Shown in pieces: positions 1 through 10,945 of a stretch of 64,000 nt of DNA (position 1 is the stretch's first letter; each line of letters begins with the position of its first letter). The position numbers and the translations under genes are program-made. Source of the DNA: Ustulina deusta. Lineage: Eukaryota; Ascomycota; Sordariomycetes; Xylariales; Xylariaceae. A model generated the notes under the pieces. The model did no database searches. It had not been told where the DNA came from and worked only from the letters and a program-made list of their open reading frames with translations. The DNA lies in assembly GCA_023159155.1 (NCBI GenBank), contig JAJNNX010000011.1, positions 806,001-870,000 on the forward strand, read 5' to 3'.

Positions 1-416
1 GAAGACTTAGAACTATCAAACCACCTCACTAGTCGTCCGTTATTTTTTGTGGTGACTAATGTGATATTCTTTTCTCTCGGGCGTGAATGTGTAGAATGAG
101 GGTCAACTATCTATGCAATGGGTGCTATGACGTCGTGTCTTATATGAGCGTCACGAGATCCCTTCAATATCTCGTATAGTAAACACTGCCAGGCATAGGC
201 GACTCGGTCGTATTTTGTTATAATACTTATTAATTATTTTATAACTAAAAGAATTATTAATAAAATAGAGGTAGTTAAGCACAGACACAAAATGGATTCC
301 GAGGTAAAATCTTCAATTTTCATCATGACGCACGGCAACCCGCCGTCTACTAAAGACTCTCATCATATGCTCGATAAGTTTAACCTCCCCGAGTCGCATA
401 TTCTGAACTGGTTCAA
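1..416. other. intergenic, left edge
   Basis: No coding signal was recognised. A run of almost pure A/T lies around 215-265. The left neighbour, which could include a cluster backbone gene, is outside the window. Confidence 0.5.
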
Positions 417-1412
417 TCAGCCATAGCTCGCTGCAATGCGCTTTTTCATGTGTTTCTCAACAGTAAGCGCACCACTTCCCTCGGCGGGCCTATCTTTTTG
501 ATTCCACGGCGTCAGAGGACAGTCTAGATTACCGTCGTAGAAGAATGCAGCGGAGTACCGATCCCTCGATGCCTTGTTGATTACTCGATGCACACTACTC
601 TTGTACTCCCCGCCAGTCCAGAAGGAAAGCATGTCTCCAACATTGAAGACCAAAGCATTTGGCGTCGGATCGATAGCAACGAACTCGTTCGTCCCCGAAT
701 TTAAAACCTCGAGCCCCGCGTTCTCGTCCTGAATCAACAGTGTGATTGCGCCAAAATCGGTATGAGCGCCTGCTCCCAGCTGTTGTTTGTCACCGCCCGA
801 AGGCTCTTCGGGTGGCGCCCGTGGATAGTGCAGCAACCGTAGGACGGAGACTGTGCTCCCAGCCGTGAACTGTCGGAAAATATCTGGACCGTAGGGCAGC
901 GTACACTGGATCAAGTCGAGCATCTTGAGGGCGAGAGCGTGGATGACCTCGAAGTATTCCTCGACATGATCACGGAAATCGTGATGCGCGAGTACTTCTG
1001 AGTCCGGCCAGACGTTAACACCCTCAAAGAATCTGGCTGCCTTGATTCGATCGGCGTCCATGGGCAGATCGTGACCTACATAGAAGCCTTCCTTTAGATC
1101 TGGCGGAGTGCCTGCATGGTAGGACTGCGATTCAAGTACATCGTAGCCCCGACGACCTACTGTGGTCCTGGCATCGAGCTTCATTTTTTCTCCGGGGCTT
1201 AGCGCGAAAAATCGCTGTGATGCCTCGAAGAATCTGCTTTTTAGGCTCGGCGATAGTCCGTGTCCGACCACCTGAAAAAACCCCGTGCTCCTACATGCCT
1301 CGCGGGTGGCGGCGATGACTTTCTGAGATTCTGGCGATTTCGGGTTCCTCAGGAAAGGAAGGATGTCGATTGTAGGCACTTGAAAAGTACTTTCCTCCAT
1401 TGACGGGGACAT
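417..1412 (-). CDS. 2-oxoglutarate/Fe(II)-dependent dioxygenase
   Basis: Single-exon 331-residue protein of the isopenicillin-N-synthase-like 2OG-Fe(II) oxygenase family. Such enzymes couple 2-oxoglutarate decarboxylation to hydroxylation, desaturation or ring formation on a small molecule in the cytosol. Seen: an N-terminal DIOX_N-type segment (VPTIDILPF, residues 12-20, then the GFFQVVGHG stretch near 44-52). The double-stranded beta-helix core carries the iron triad H217-x-D219 (HTDFGAITLL) and H275 (SSVHRVIN), and the 2-oxoglutarate-binding pair R285-x-S287. Length is normal for the family and no residue of the core is missing. The ATG at 1412 is the first in frame and precedes the domain by about ten residues. 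It sits at the left end of a secondary-metabolite gene group and probably acts as a tailoring oxygenase there. The substrate cannot be told from sequence. Confidence 0.92.
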   Translation of the reverse strand: MSPSMEESTFQVPTIDILPFLRNPKSPESQKVIAATREACRSTGFFQVVGHGLSPSLKSRFFEASQRFFALSPGEKMKLDARTTVGRRGYDVLESQSYHAGTPPDLKEGFYVGHDLPMDADRIKAARFFEGVNVWPDSEVLAHHDFRDHVEEYFEVIHALALKMLDLIQCTLPYGPDIFRQFTAGSTVSVLRLLHYPRAPPEEPSGGDKQQLGAGAHTDFGAITLLIQDENAGLEVLNSGTNEFVAIDPTPNALVFNVGDMLSFWTGGEYKSSVHRVINKASRDRYSAAFFYDGNLDCPLTPWNQKDRPAEGSGALTVEKHMKKRIAASYG

Positions 1413-2842
1413 GATGATGTGATTTTGTGTCTAAGAAGCGGCAAATGGCGCGTTTTCCTCAAGATTTTCTCACTAACACTAATCTAGGAGTAATTACCAC
1501 TCAAATTGACTCCATCAGTAGACTCAGGATTTCGTGTATCATCGCCAGTCAGGCGTGGCTTATCTTAACCAAAATAATAGTAGAATCAACATCGGCCATT
1601 TTCCAGCGTATTCCTGACGCTCGGCCAGTTTCAAAAGTAAAAAAGGTTTAATGGTTGCTGAGGAAAGAAAGTACCTTGGGTACCTATTCTCGCAAGTATA
1701 ATGATAGGGGATAGGGATTTTGGCATATGTAGCCGGCTATCCACTCTATCAACTCTAGTCTGAAGAGATTACTGAAACTACCCAAAAAAACAGAAACGAC
1801 CCGGTGGTACTTCCTGATTAGGTAGGGTAAGCCTTACGGTAGAGTTTTCGTAGATCCGACATGCTTGTAGGAGGTTTGGTAAAGACGCCTTCATCGGCAA
1901 TAATCGGCAGCTTTCAACCAATCGAACGACCCTCTCAGTTAAATGCAATGTCGGTTCCTCTTAGCTAATGTGATGTTGGTTCTGCCACTACACTAAAAAG
2001 CCCGACACGCCTCCCTTGCATCGCCTTGCCATCATAGTAAGCTGCATATGACTAGGCAGAGGCTTGCAGTGTACACTACATATTCTCGCATGGCGTGAGA
2101 AGATAATCCAGAAGGAGGCTGGAGACGGTGAGCGAGTCGATCCTTTATCAAGCTGACGAGATATGGGCCCGTTCTCACATTGTTGTCTATTAATTTTAAC
2201 TCGACCAGTGCATCATTGATGAGCGGGGATTTCGGGCCAGAGGAGAAGTCGTCAATGCAACGGCTAGCATAGGATTTCATGGTCGTCTTGCATGTGTTTT
2301 CACTCTCCCACATGTAGTCGGACTGGTCAGCAGGCGGGCTCTCGCCATCCCTTCCCAAGTCCAGGTTCGAAGACCAAGGAAGCATTCAGGCCGATGAGCA
2401 TGGAAACGCAACCTGCACCCTTACAAGGTTTGGCTCTTGCGGTGTTGTTGGCGGCGATATCGCGCCAGCTCCTATGATGGTAACGCAGCCGTCTCATTCA
2501 TGCCAATTAATAAAGTTGAACAGAGCACCTGTGCCGCCGAAACAAGTATTATACGTATTTATGCCTTCAATCGTAGTGTTATAGTTCTCGCATAAGAACC
2601 GGCTTGACCGATATTAAGACACCAAACACCACACGGGCGACCTAGATAAGTTCGCAGTGCAGATTCTGCTAACACGGATAAAACCTCACCCTTCGCGCAA
2701 TAACGATAGTCATTTCAGGTATCACCAGTAGTACGAATTGTAGTAATTAGTCTAGGAATTGGTAGTCTGAAAAACTCCCTATATGACGGGTCTCAAAAGA
2801 TAATAAATAATCCAACTAAACGCCTCTAGTTACATCTTAGTA
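1413..2842. other. intergenic stretch with one unsupported ORF
   Basis: About 1.4 kb between the dioxygenase start and the stop of the acyltransferase-hydratase gene. A 117-codon open frame on the minus strand (2385 to 2032) has an ATG but shows no domain or composition I recognise, so I do not call it a gene. Part of this stretch must hold the dioxygenase promoter. Confidence 0.4.
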
Positions 2843-5188
2843 TTATTGGCCAATAAAGACTGGCTTGCGCTTTTCTTCAAAAGCCAGAAGAGCTTCATTG
2901 CGATCTTTCGTCCGAAGTACCACCTCGTAGGAGGCATTCTCGATCGTTTCGCAGGAATAAGAAAGAGAACTGACTGCGGCTCTGATGGCGACAGGTCCGC
3001 CACTTGCTATCTCTTGAGCCAACGCAATGCTAGCATCGAGAGCCAATATGCGCTTCTGCGCCGGGCTCAGAGAGGCCCCGCTCTCGTCTGCTGCGATGAG
3101 ACGGGTGCAAAGGCCCCTGGTATAGGCCTCATTTGCCTGAACCCTACGGCCGGTGAGGATGAGGTCATGGGCGAACGACAGCCCCACAACCTTGGGTAGT
3201 CGATAAGTCCCGCCGGCGCCAGGGATGATGCCGAGTCGTGTCTCAGGCAGGCCCACGACCGCATTGCTAGAGAATACCCGCAGATGGCAGCAGAGTGCAA
3301 GTTCAAGGCCGCCACCAAGCGCCACGCCAGAGACACAGGCAATCGTGGGGATCGGCAGTGCCTCCAATCTGGAGAATATGACTCGCATCGCGGTCAAGAA
3401 GCCCTGCGTCTCCGAGGGGCTCATAGTCTTTCGCTCTTTCAGATCTGCGCCTGCGCAGAAAACGTCGTCTACCGCACTGGCAATGATCAATGCTCTGGTT
3501 CCACCTTTCTCGCTGTGTATATCCTCGATCTCCCAGCTCAGTTCCTGTAACATCTGCCGCGATATAGCATTTTTGGCTTTAGGGCGTTGTAAGTGGATAA
3601 CCCTGATTGTCCCGGTATGGGCTGCTTTGACATTGTTTACGACAATCGTCTGACCAACTTTCACGTCATCGGTATTACCGTCACTCTCAGGAGAGACTGG
3701 CCTAATCTCGGTAACGAAAGGTTCCTTTTCGTGGTGGAGGGGAACAGCCTCCAGGGGAAGGGGACTATCTTGCTTCACCTGGACAGCCACGGCGTCCTCA
3801 TCTTGGGTGAACTGCTTGAAAAACTCATCCTCTAGTAGAGCCGCGATCGTTGCGTCTTTCTCAGTGACCATGAACTCGCAGCTGCCATCTGGAAGCCTTG
3901 GCATCACGATTACCGCCCCCGCCATGGTGCCGCCGGCAGGCAGACGGAGAGCGCTCATGTGGCCATCGCCACTATTAGCAAAGGACGGACCGAAGTCGAG
4001 TTCGTGAAGTGCAAATTTGAAGTGGCTAGTCAAGATAATACCCCCAGTCGGTAAGTCCTCGATAATGTTCATGCGTGTGTGTGAGTCTAACGCCGTCCTC
4101 TCCGCAAAGCCTACCAGGTCTCTGAACTTCTCCGCCGTCATGCCTTTTATCTGAGCCCGCAAAATGCGAGCTGCAGCTGCAAGGCCAGTTTCTGTGTTGG
4201 ATAGTACATCGAGAGGCATTGAGGACTTTGTCATGTACAAAACGTTTCCGAAGTACGGCTGGGGAAGACCGAGATGAGCACGGCAGTCCAAAGGCTGTGA
4301 GACATAGGCCGTTGCGTCGGCGGGAAGGATGCCAGCTCTACTACGGGCTACCATGATGCTACGCCAGATGAGCGCAGAAATGGCGTCATTTGTCGATACC
4401 CAGTCATCAGGACCATGCGATGGCTCAGCGGTGATCCGCTTCAGTCTAGCAAGGCCTTTGGCGGTAATGCGAAGCATCTGACAGGAATTCTTGACACCGG
4501 CGATTTGCCCATGCGAATTGATGGGCGAGGAGGTCCATGCCTCATGGTTCTCAATCGCACCCGGAACGCCATTCCCGGAAACCAACGCAGTTCTATCTGA
4601 GCGATACACTGTGTCCCTTGTCACCAGCGGTTCAGTGACATCGGGCGTCGACTGAGCCGTGCGAAGTTGCTCTGCGAAGATCTTGATGATCTCAGTCACC
4701 CCTCTGCCATCTGCGGCTATGTGTATGATGGATACGACGAGAAGCAGACCCCCGTCGACGAAATTGGCTTGGAACTGGCATACGTCGACCGGTTCTTCTT
4801 GGACGTAGGCAGTCTTCGGGAGCGGGCACAACTTCTCGGTGTCGAGGAGATGTTGAGCAAAGTTTGCTTTGGCAAGCTCCGAGAAGCTAAGCTCATTGGA
4901 AAGGTCTTTGACAACAAGCCGAGCGGCCCCTTGGGGGACCATGTTCCGAAGCCATGGCCGGCCGCCCTGGTCTGGCGAGAAGGGAACGATGGAGCCGGCA
5001 AGGAAGGGAACGCGTTGGACAGTGTGATGAAAGGCGGCATGAAGATAGCCCGTAATGCGGGTTTTATCAGCTGCTGGGGGGAGCTCGAAGCATAAGATTC
5101 TCTTCGAGTGCGTCGGTGGGAAGAGTCTGTCCCAGTGGGACAGCTGCACGTCGAATGGGGGGCAGGGAATAGCGAAGACCTTCTCCAT
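2843..5188 (-). CDS. BAHD-like acyltransferase fused to enoyl-CoA hydratase
   Basis: One uninterrupted 781-codon frame with two enzyme domains. Residues 1 to about 460 look like a fungal BAHD/trichothecene-3-O-acetyltransferase-type acyltransferase: catalytic HxxxD as H156-IAA-D160 followed by G161, and a DFG element at 398-400 corresponding to the family DFGWG motif. A low-complexity acidic linker runs from about 461 to 515. Residues from about 520 to 781 are a crotonase: oxyanion-hole segment FCAGADL (577-583), ALGGGLEL with E629, and LPETRLGIIPGAGG with E649. Both glutamates used by true enoyl-CoA hydratases are present. The C-terminus (FIGQ) is not a peroxisomal PTS1. Known of families: the first transfers acyl from CoA to alcohol or amine, the second hydrates 2-enoyl-CoA. 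Inference: one polypeptide prepares a 3-hydroxyacyl-CoA and/or loads an acyl side chain. The ATG at 5188 is directly before the domain start. Confidence 0.88.
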   Translation of the reverse strand: MEKVFAIPCPPFDVQLSHWDRLFPPTHSKRILCFELPPAADKTRITGYLHAAFHHTVQRVPFLAGSIVPFSPDQGGRPWLRNMVPQGAARLVVKDLSNELSFSELAKANFAQHLLDTEKLCPLPKTAYVQEEPVDVCQFQANFVDGGLLLVVSIIHIAADGRGVTEIIKIFAEQLRTAQSTPDVTEPLVTRDTVYRSDRTALVSGNGVPGAIENHEAWTSSPINSHGQIAGVKNSCQMLRITAKGLARLKRITAEPSHGPDDWVSTNDAISALIWRSIMVARSRAGILPADATAYVSQPLDCRAHLGLPQPYFGNVLYMTKSSMPLDVLSNTETGLAAAARILRAQIKGMTAEKFRDLVGFAERTALDSHTRMNIIEDLPTGGIILTSHFKFALHELDFGPSFANSGDGHMSALRLPAGGTMAGAVIVMPRLPDGSCEFMVTEKDATIAALLEDEFFKQFTQDEDAVAVQVKQDSPLPLEAVPLHHEKEPFVTEIRPVSPESDGNTDDVKVGQTIVVNNVKAAHTGTIRVIHLQRPKAKNAISRQMLQELSWEIEDIHSEKGGTRALIIASAVDDVFCAGADLKERKTMSPSETQGFLTAMRVIFSRLEALPIPTIACVSGVALGGGLELALCCHLRVFSSNAVVGLPETRLGIIPGAGGTYRLPKVVGLSFAHDLILTGRRVQANEAYTRGLCTRLIAADESGASLSPAQKRILALDASIALAQEIASGGPVAIRAAVSSLSYSCETIENASYEVVLRTKDRNEALLAFEEKRKPVFIGQ

Positions 5189-5226
5189 TGTGGGCTGTGA
5201 TGTTAAGACTCAGGTGCATGCATACG

Positions 5227-5251
5227 CAGGTCGTATTACAGGTCGTATTCC
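5227..5251. promoter_or_regulatory. tandem direct repeat upstream of the fusion gene
   Basis: Two copies of CAGGTCGTATT separated by two bases lie about 40-65 nt upstream of the ATG of the acyltransferase-hydratase gene. Position and duplication suit a regulator-binding or 5'-UTR element, but no factor can be named; a match to a known AflR site (TCG-N5-CGA) is not seen here. Confidence 0.25.
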
Positions 5252-6608
5252 ATCTGAGCGGCATATGCATGCAGCACTTGTTGTTGGGGTAGATCGGCTT
5301 TATAGGATACATGACGACGAAAGGAAACAACTTGCGAAGCCGAGTAGCTCGTCCGGGAGCATGCACACATTATATTGTGGAAGTAAATTTAGTTCTTACT
5401 GAATTTGCCCCCCTGCGGGAGAGCGATATGCAGCATCCATCAAGTGGTTATCGCAGGCTGTTGAATCCTTTCGGCCACTTTCTTGTGGCTTTGCTGGTCG
5501 GGTGGTTTTCGGGAACCCCTGTGAGTCTCGCTCTCGACTAGACTGCTGTCTATAGTAAGATAGTGGGGATGGAGCGATCTATTATCAGTCGATTAGTGGT
5601 TCGTCTGCCAAATCTTTTCGACATCAGGATAGAGTAGAGCTATTCTACCTTGCTTTACACACTTTGGCTGAAAGACTCCCAGACTCAAAGATTTGCAAAT
5701 TGACTCCTGCACTCCGCAATCAACAATCTTGGTATTCTTGGCAATGGGCCACTATAAATAGAGCAGTAGAATCCACTAAATCCACTATATTATAGCATAC
5801 TTAGTGCGCCTAGCCGCTAAACTTTCTAGCGCACCTAGATTTCTACTCTTGGCAACAACATCAACAGTTGACAAGGCTGCCATCATATAGACTCACATAT
5901 ACGGACCTAGACATATAGACCTAGACATACAGACCTCCTAAGCTAGTATGTATGTATAAGTCTGTATAGCAGCCTATATATCTAGGCCTGTACGCTCAGG
6001 TCTGTATATATAGGTTTGTATGTGTAAGTCTATATACCTACTTAGTTACGTCTATATAGCAGTTGTATGGTTACGTTCGGCTTGAAGGTCTATTATGTAG
6101 TATATAGTATGAAGTATATGCCCTATAAATACAGCGGTCTTGGTAGGTATTAGTGACGATATAAGATGTTAAAAAAAGCAAATTACATAAACGCACATAT
6201 GCTCAATTGACTGGCGGATTGGCCGAAAAGCGGTCACCGCCGACCGTCGAAGGACGTTCACATACATGATTATAGGGAAAGTTGGATGCGCCACCAGTTC
6301 GTTTCGGGTTGCTTGAAGTGGCAGTGAGATATGTGCATGTTAGAGAATTACGCCTCAAATCAGCCACCATGTCAGCCGTCAATTAGAACCGTTACGTCTC
6401 ATGTTCTCTCGCCCGGATATATAGTAGTAGCTTTGTCTCTAATACACCATACATTGCACTCATGTACATCGTTACCACGGAGCTCTCGTAGCCCTCATTT
6501 GTGTCCTGCGGCGCTGCCTAGAGCCAAAGCCGCTTCCGAATCAACTCAACTGATATCAGGGAAAGTATTCGTTTGCGGCTCTGGGTTTAGTCCATCATAT
6601 GAGAGAAC
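5252..6608. other. intergenic, holds an inverted-repeat array
   Basis: No gene recognised. Contains promoter sequence for the fusion gene on the left, an array of short repeats at 5881-6065 (separate entry) and sequence upstream of the AflR-like remnant. I looked in all frames of 6331-6608 for the missing zinc-cluster exon of that remnant and found no run of six suitably spaced cysteines. Confidence 0.4.
5881..6065. repeat. degenerate array of short inverted repeats
   Basis: The left half has several copies of a unit like AGACCTAGACATA (around 5905-5935). The right half has the reverse-complement form like TAGGTCTGTATA (around 5955-6050). The whole forms an imperfect, long-armed palindrome of about 185 bp. 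Nothing coding is seen. It could be a decayed foldback or MITE-like element. Confidence 0.45.
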
Positions 6609-7223
6609 ATGGCTACCTCAAGGCCTCAATGTTTCTGTGTTGAAGACATGACAAGAGCCCAGAATAATGTGGAAAGCATGATTCAAGTCAGTCTAGAAGG
6701 GATTATGGTTGCTTGTGAGGACACCGCCAACTCTTGGCAGCAGTGGAAGGATTGCCCTCGGCACGACTGCTCCTCTACGTCGGGTGTCCAAGACAGCATG
6801 CTGCAAATATGCACGAAGCTTCTCTCCCTACTCGAAGCGGCCATGGCCACGTACCAAACAACGCCAAATGCCGCAGCCCGCCAGCACATAGCTCAAGATA
6901 TTCAACTCCCTTTGGCCCATCCGTCTGAGGCCTTCACAGTTACGAAGTCTGGCCGCCAATCCAAAGAAATAGCGGCTCGCAGTGTCGTATGCCTACCATC
7001 GAAAATGTCTCTTGGCCAATACGAGTTGGATGAAAGGGAAAGCAGACATTTAGGACTGGATCTTGTCCATAAGATGGTGGAGAATCTGACATGCATCCTG
7101 CAACAGATGGCACGTGGGGGTGTCCAGGATATCAGCCAGACAGACTCCAGGCTGTTGGCACTGCTCTCCCGAGCGAGGAGGGATATGGATACTACGTCTG
7201 TAGCCATCTATTCTTTGTCATAA
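6609..7223 (+). pseudogene. AflR-like regulator, C-terminal domain only
   Basis: A 204-codon frame resembling the C-terminal regulatory domain of AflR-type Zn2Cys6 transcription factors. There is a cysteine-containing helix with LQICTKLLSLLEAAM (about residues 65-79), and a YELDERE element followed by a helix ending ILQQMARG (about 136-170), the usual tail arrangement of this family. The N-terminal C6 zinc cluster is absent, and no candidate exon was found within the preceding kilobase, so the protein as seen could not bind DNA through that domain. It is either a truncated relic or a regulator fragment without DNA-binding ability. A complete member of the same family lies at 17243-18742, and this may be its decayed paralogue. 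The first in-frame ATG at 6609 is used. Confidence 0.55.
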
Positions 7224-8879
7224 TCATATGACCCGTTGCTGTTCTTGCAAGGTTCTACGGACAGAGGACAATAACGGGACTATACTAGAAACTATGGACC
7301 GAAACTGTAAGTCAGACTTCCATGGCGTCAGCAACCACCTTTTTAATGGGACTCGGCCTGTGTGGGCTTCTTATCACCTAACCCAAGGGTATTGACCCAC
7401 CATAGCCACTAGTGGATTGCTAACATTCTGTGCAGTACAGCATGGTCATAGTGCGAGGCCTCGATCTCAACTACAACAAACCCACGAATTAATACACGAG
7501 AAGATGGTTACCTCCCGTATCTGTTTTCATAGCTTGGGACGGTGACGTCGTGTCTAGTGTCACCCAATACAAACTCCAGCAGTAGTGTCACCTGAACCAA
7601 ACAGCTACCCGATGCATGCTGACCTCTCGAGACGATATGTACCTACTTATACAGACAAACCCGGCATTTACATAGCTTAGTTCCGTCCACTTTGTATGTA
7701 TACTAGAAAAGCTCCCATGTGCAACAGCACAGTTCTTTTGTTAGCGTGGTAGGTTGGACACTAACAGGACATGTACCCATGCAGCGACCTGCGGGGCAAT
7801 AGAACAGCCCTTGTTTTCAAGAGCCATAAGCTACTGACAGGTAGGCATAAGCACCTAGGTACTTACCTAAGTAGGTACTTACACTGGCCCTGACCCACCA
7901 ACCTTAAATATAAGTCTGCTTACATAACACGCTTACATAACCACAACAGGGATCATTCGCCCAATGCCCAAATGGGAAAGCTTGATTTCCTAATTGGGAC
8001 ACGGCATTTACTGCAAAAAGGTGCAACACAAAAGGACCCTCGCTTTCATTCCAATGTTCCTCCTTTAAAAACAAGGGCAAAATTGCCAAGATCGGCACCA
8101 CCCATTGCTCTAGTTAGTATGTACCGGTAGTGTACGCCGGGTACCTACATGGAGTGCAGGTATGTGTTAGTTGCTACATAGTGAGTAAGATCTAGCCACT
8201 CGGAAGCTTCCTTTTGGCCTGCAAGTTGATTGGCGTAGCCCACATGCCACACCCACCCTACATGATGTGGAGCATCATCCCTTGTTAATTAAATTTGGGC
8301 CCTGGTTCCCGGGTAAATATGGGGCGTCACAGTTAAGTGCCTACTTATTTGGGAAACTTGATTCCAAACTGCATCGTTAGATAAATCCGCATGTTGCCAC
8401 CATATATACTTACCTACCTACCTTTACTGCATGCCCAAGTACTCGATTATCATTTACCACTGATCAATCTCATTGGCATTGATGCTTGCAGTGCCTGGTA
8501 CATGATGCTGCAAGGGATTAAAATTCCTGAAAACGACAATGTATGTAGAGTACTCATTCGATCGTTGATATTTAGGGAGGTACATTTATCTCATGTGCGT
8601 GATACCTTTCAGCCACCGTCAGCTTCATGCATGTTCACCGGAAGCAGTACCTCCAGCCAATGAGAGTGTTCAGTTCTTTCTACTGCGTATCTAGTGTCCA
8701 TGCATGCCATGCGCGTATTCGATATGTCTATCAATACCTTTTTTTTTTCAAATCTGTAGCCAAGAGCACTTTGCCTTACCTTTCTCCCCAGCCGTCAACA
8801 ATTCTGAATACATTGCCTTTTCGCTATGCTACCGCGACCAGCCCTATCTTGGCGTTGTTGTACTGGCCGTCAGTTTAGT
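7224..8879. other. intergenic, promoter region of transesterase gene
   Basis: About 1.65 kb without a recognisable gene. A short palindromic patch with repeated AGGTAC/CTTAC motifs lies near 7853-7882, and a CRE-like TGACGTC at about 7542. Several short open frames have no family features. Confidence 0.4.
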
Positions 8880-10483
8880 ATGCGGTTCTCGACCGTCCGG
8901 CCTCAACGCTTGGAGGATGCCTTCGATGCCGCCTGCTCAGCCAGGGAAATTCCTGGAGTGGCACTTTTGGCGTTCAACAAAAAAGGTGCGCACTATCAAA
9001 CTCGCTTGTTGAGTAAAAGGTCTCACTGCCATCACCAGACAATCTAAGCTACAGCAAAGCCTTCGGCGTTGGCTCCCTTCAGGAACCTCTTGACCAGAAG
9101 CGCCTGGATGTTGACTCTACCATGTACATTGCTTCGTGTACGAAGCTGATGACTTCAATTGCCGCTATGCAATGTGTCGAACACGGCTTAGTCACTCTTG
9201 ATGAAGATGTCCGGCCCGTTTTACACGAGCTTCAGGACATTGATATTATCAAGAAGGACGGCGGCCACAAAGACAAGCTCTTGACATCCAAGAATGTCTC
9301 GCCTATCACATTAAGGTATGTCTAAGCTACCGCCCGCTTCAATATTGTTTCGACACAGAATCATAGCACTAAACTTAGTTCTGTCGTGTCCCGTTGTAGG
9401 CAATTATTGACGCACACGTCTGGTTTCTCGTACGAATTCAACGAGCCCATCATTCAAAGTTGGCGTCGACAACAGCCAGAGAGCCTACGACGTTCACCAA
9501 CAAGCCTTCGCGGCCGCTTTCTGCACCCACTTGTTTTTGAGCCTGGTAAGTCAGGCTTCGCACCGTTTCCACGTTCACTCGCTTGATCAAGCATTCTTGA
9601 TGCCAGTCGCTAATCCTCTTTCTATTCTCATTCATTCAGGCAGCAGTTGGTCATATGGCCCTTCCACCGACTGGGCAGGGGTCCTGGTCGAGCGGCTGAG
9701 TGGTTTTAACTTACAAGACTACATGAGCCAAAATATCTGGAAACCTCTTGGCATTACCTCCATGACATTTTTCCTTTCCACCAGGCCAGATATGCAGTCA
9801 CGTGTAGCACATATGACCTGGCGGAAGCCTAACGACAATCCCTCTGAGCCCCCTCCACCCGTCGTTCATGCGAAATTACAGCCAATCCTCAACCCCGACA
9901 TAGAGGACTGTCTAGGCGGTGGTGGCATATTTGCCTCCCCTGCCGACTACCTTAAAGTCCTTCGCGCACTTCTCCTCGCGTCCGATGCCTCGGCGTCCGA
10001 TGCGTCCCCCGTGCCACCAACACAACTGCTGCGTCGCTCAACGGTTGACGCTATGTTTACACCCCAGCTGAACGAGCCGGCGCGCAAGGCCTTACAAGCT
10101 GTCTCGGAAATCCCAAGGCTTAATCTTATGATGGGCGGCATGCCGACAACGACACGGAAGGACTGGGGACTAGGTGGTTTGTTAGTGATGGATGATCTGC
10201 CATCATGGCGTCGGAGAGGGACTCTGACTTGGGGTGGCACACCAAACCTTACCTGGGTAAGTCCAAAGCCATATTTTCTCGCCTTTCTTCCGTTCTATCA
10301 CATTTCACCACCTTCATCGCATTCCGCGCAAGCCATTTCTTACCGGCGTTAAATATGTAGTGGATCGATCGCGAGGCAGGGCTGTGCGGACTCTACGCAG
10401 GTCAACTGATGCCCCTCGGCGATGAGAAGTCCGTGGAGATGACTCAACTATTTGAAAGGGAGATGTATGCTCGACAGACTTGA
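8880..10483 (+). CDS. LovD-like beta-lactamase-fold acyl transesterase
   Basis: Five exons (8880-8985, 9039-9315, 9400-9545, 9640-10256, 10361-10483) join in frame to 422 residues, close to the 413 of the lovastatin acyltransferase LovD. All four introns are GT-AG, 53-104 nt. Seen: REIPGVALLAF near the start; the nucleophile motif S68-CT-K71 (SxxK of class C beta-lactamases); the HTSGF segment near 133-137; Y182 in YGPSTDW, at the place of LovD Tyr188; and the C-terminal WGGTPNLTWWIDRE block. Family knowledge: these proteins hydrolyse esters or move an acyl group from a carrier protein or thioester onto a hydroxyl of a natural product. With the acyltransferase-hydratase nearby, the likely task is attaching a side chain in the cluster product. 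The start ATG is placed just before the conserved N-terminal helix. Confidence 0.9.
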
Positions 10484-10945
10484 AAGGGCTATCGGTCTGA
10501 TCGATCATCTTAGAATCGACAGTAAGAAGATGCACAGCTATAATGAAAAGTGCTCGCCGAGACATGTAGCTATTAGACCTCAATTATTATTATTAATTGT
10601 TGATTCGACTTCTTTCCTCTTCGCTCGTTATCTCTTGTAATTCTTTTCTTTACGATAAAGAGTAGTCACGCAGCACTTTTCTCCGCCCGCCGGCCTCGTA
10701 AACGTCAACTTTTAACCCTTGCTCCCGCGACACTGCAGACAACAATGTTTCGCAGCCCTGATATCGATCTGTGTCTCAGAGTAAAGTTCATGTCTGTCAG
10801 TCACGTCCAAAAAAAAAAAGATTTTGGACCCTGTCACTAGGCCTTATCAAGAACTCTTCAGAGACTAATATAAATACTGCATAAGTGTGGACGAGAATAG
10901 TTGTATGTAAACACGAATATTCCTCGCCAGCCACCAGCCCATTAA
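10484..10945. other. convergent intergenic region
   Basis: Lies between the stop of the transesterase gene and the stop of the O-methyltransferase gene, which converge. Only a short poly-A tract near 10808 and termination-type A/T sequence are seen. Confidence 0.4.

Noticed and set aside
2032..2385. 117-codon minus-strand open frame with an ATG
   Set aside because: No family features, overlapping open frames on the other strand, and no splice partner; kept only as a note in the intergenic entry.
5560..5570. AflR-type site TCG-N5-CGA near the fusion gene and near 15829
   Set aside because: The spacers are four bases, not five, so the match is not convincing.
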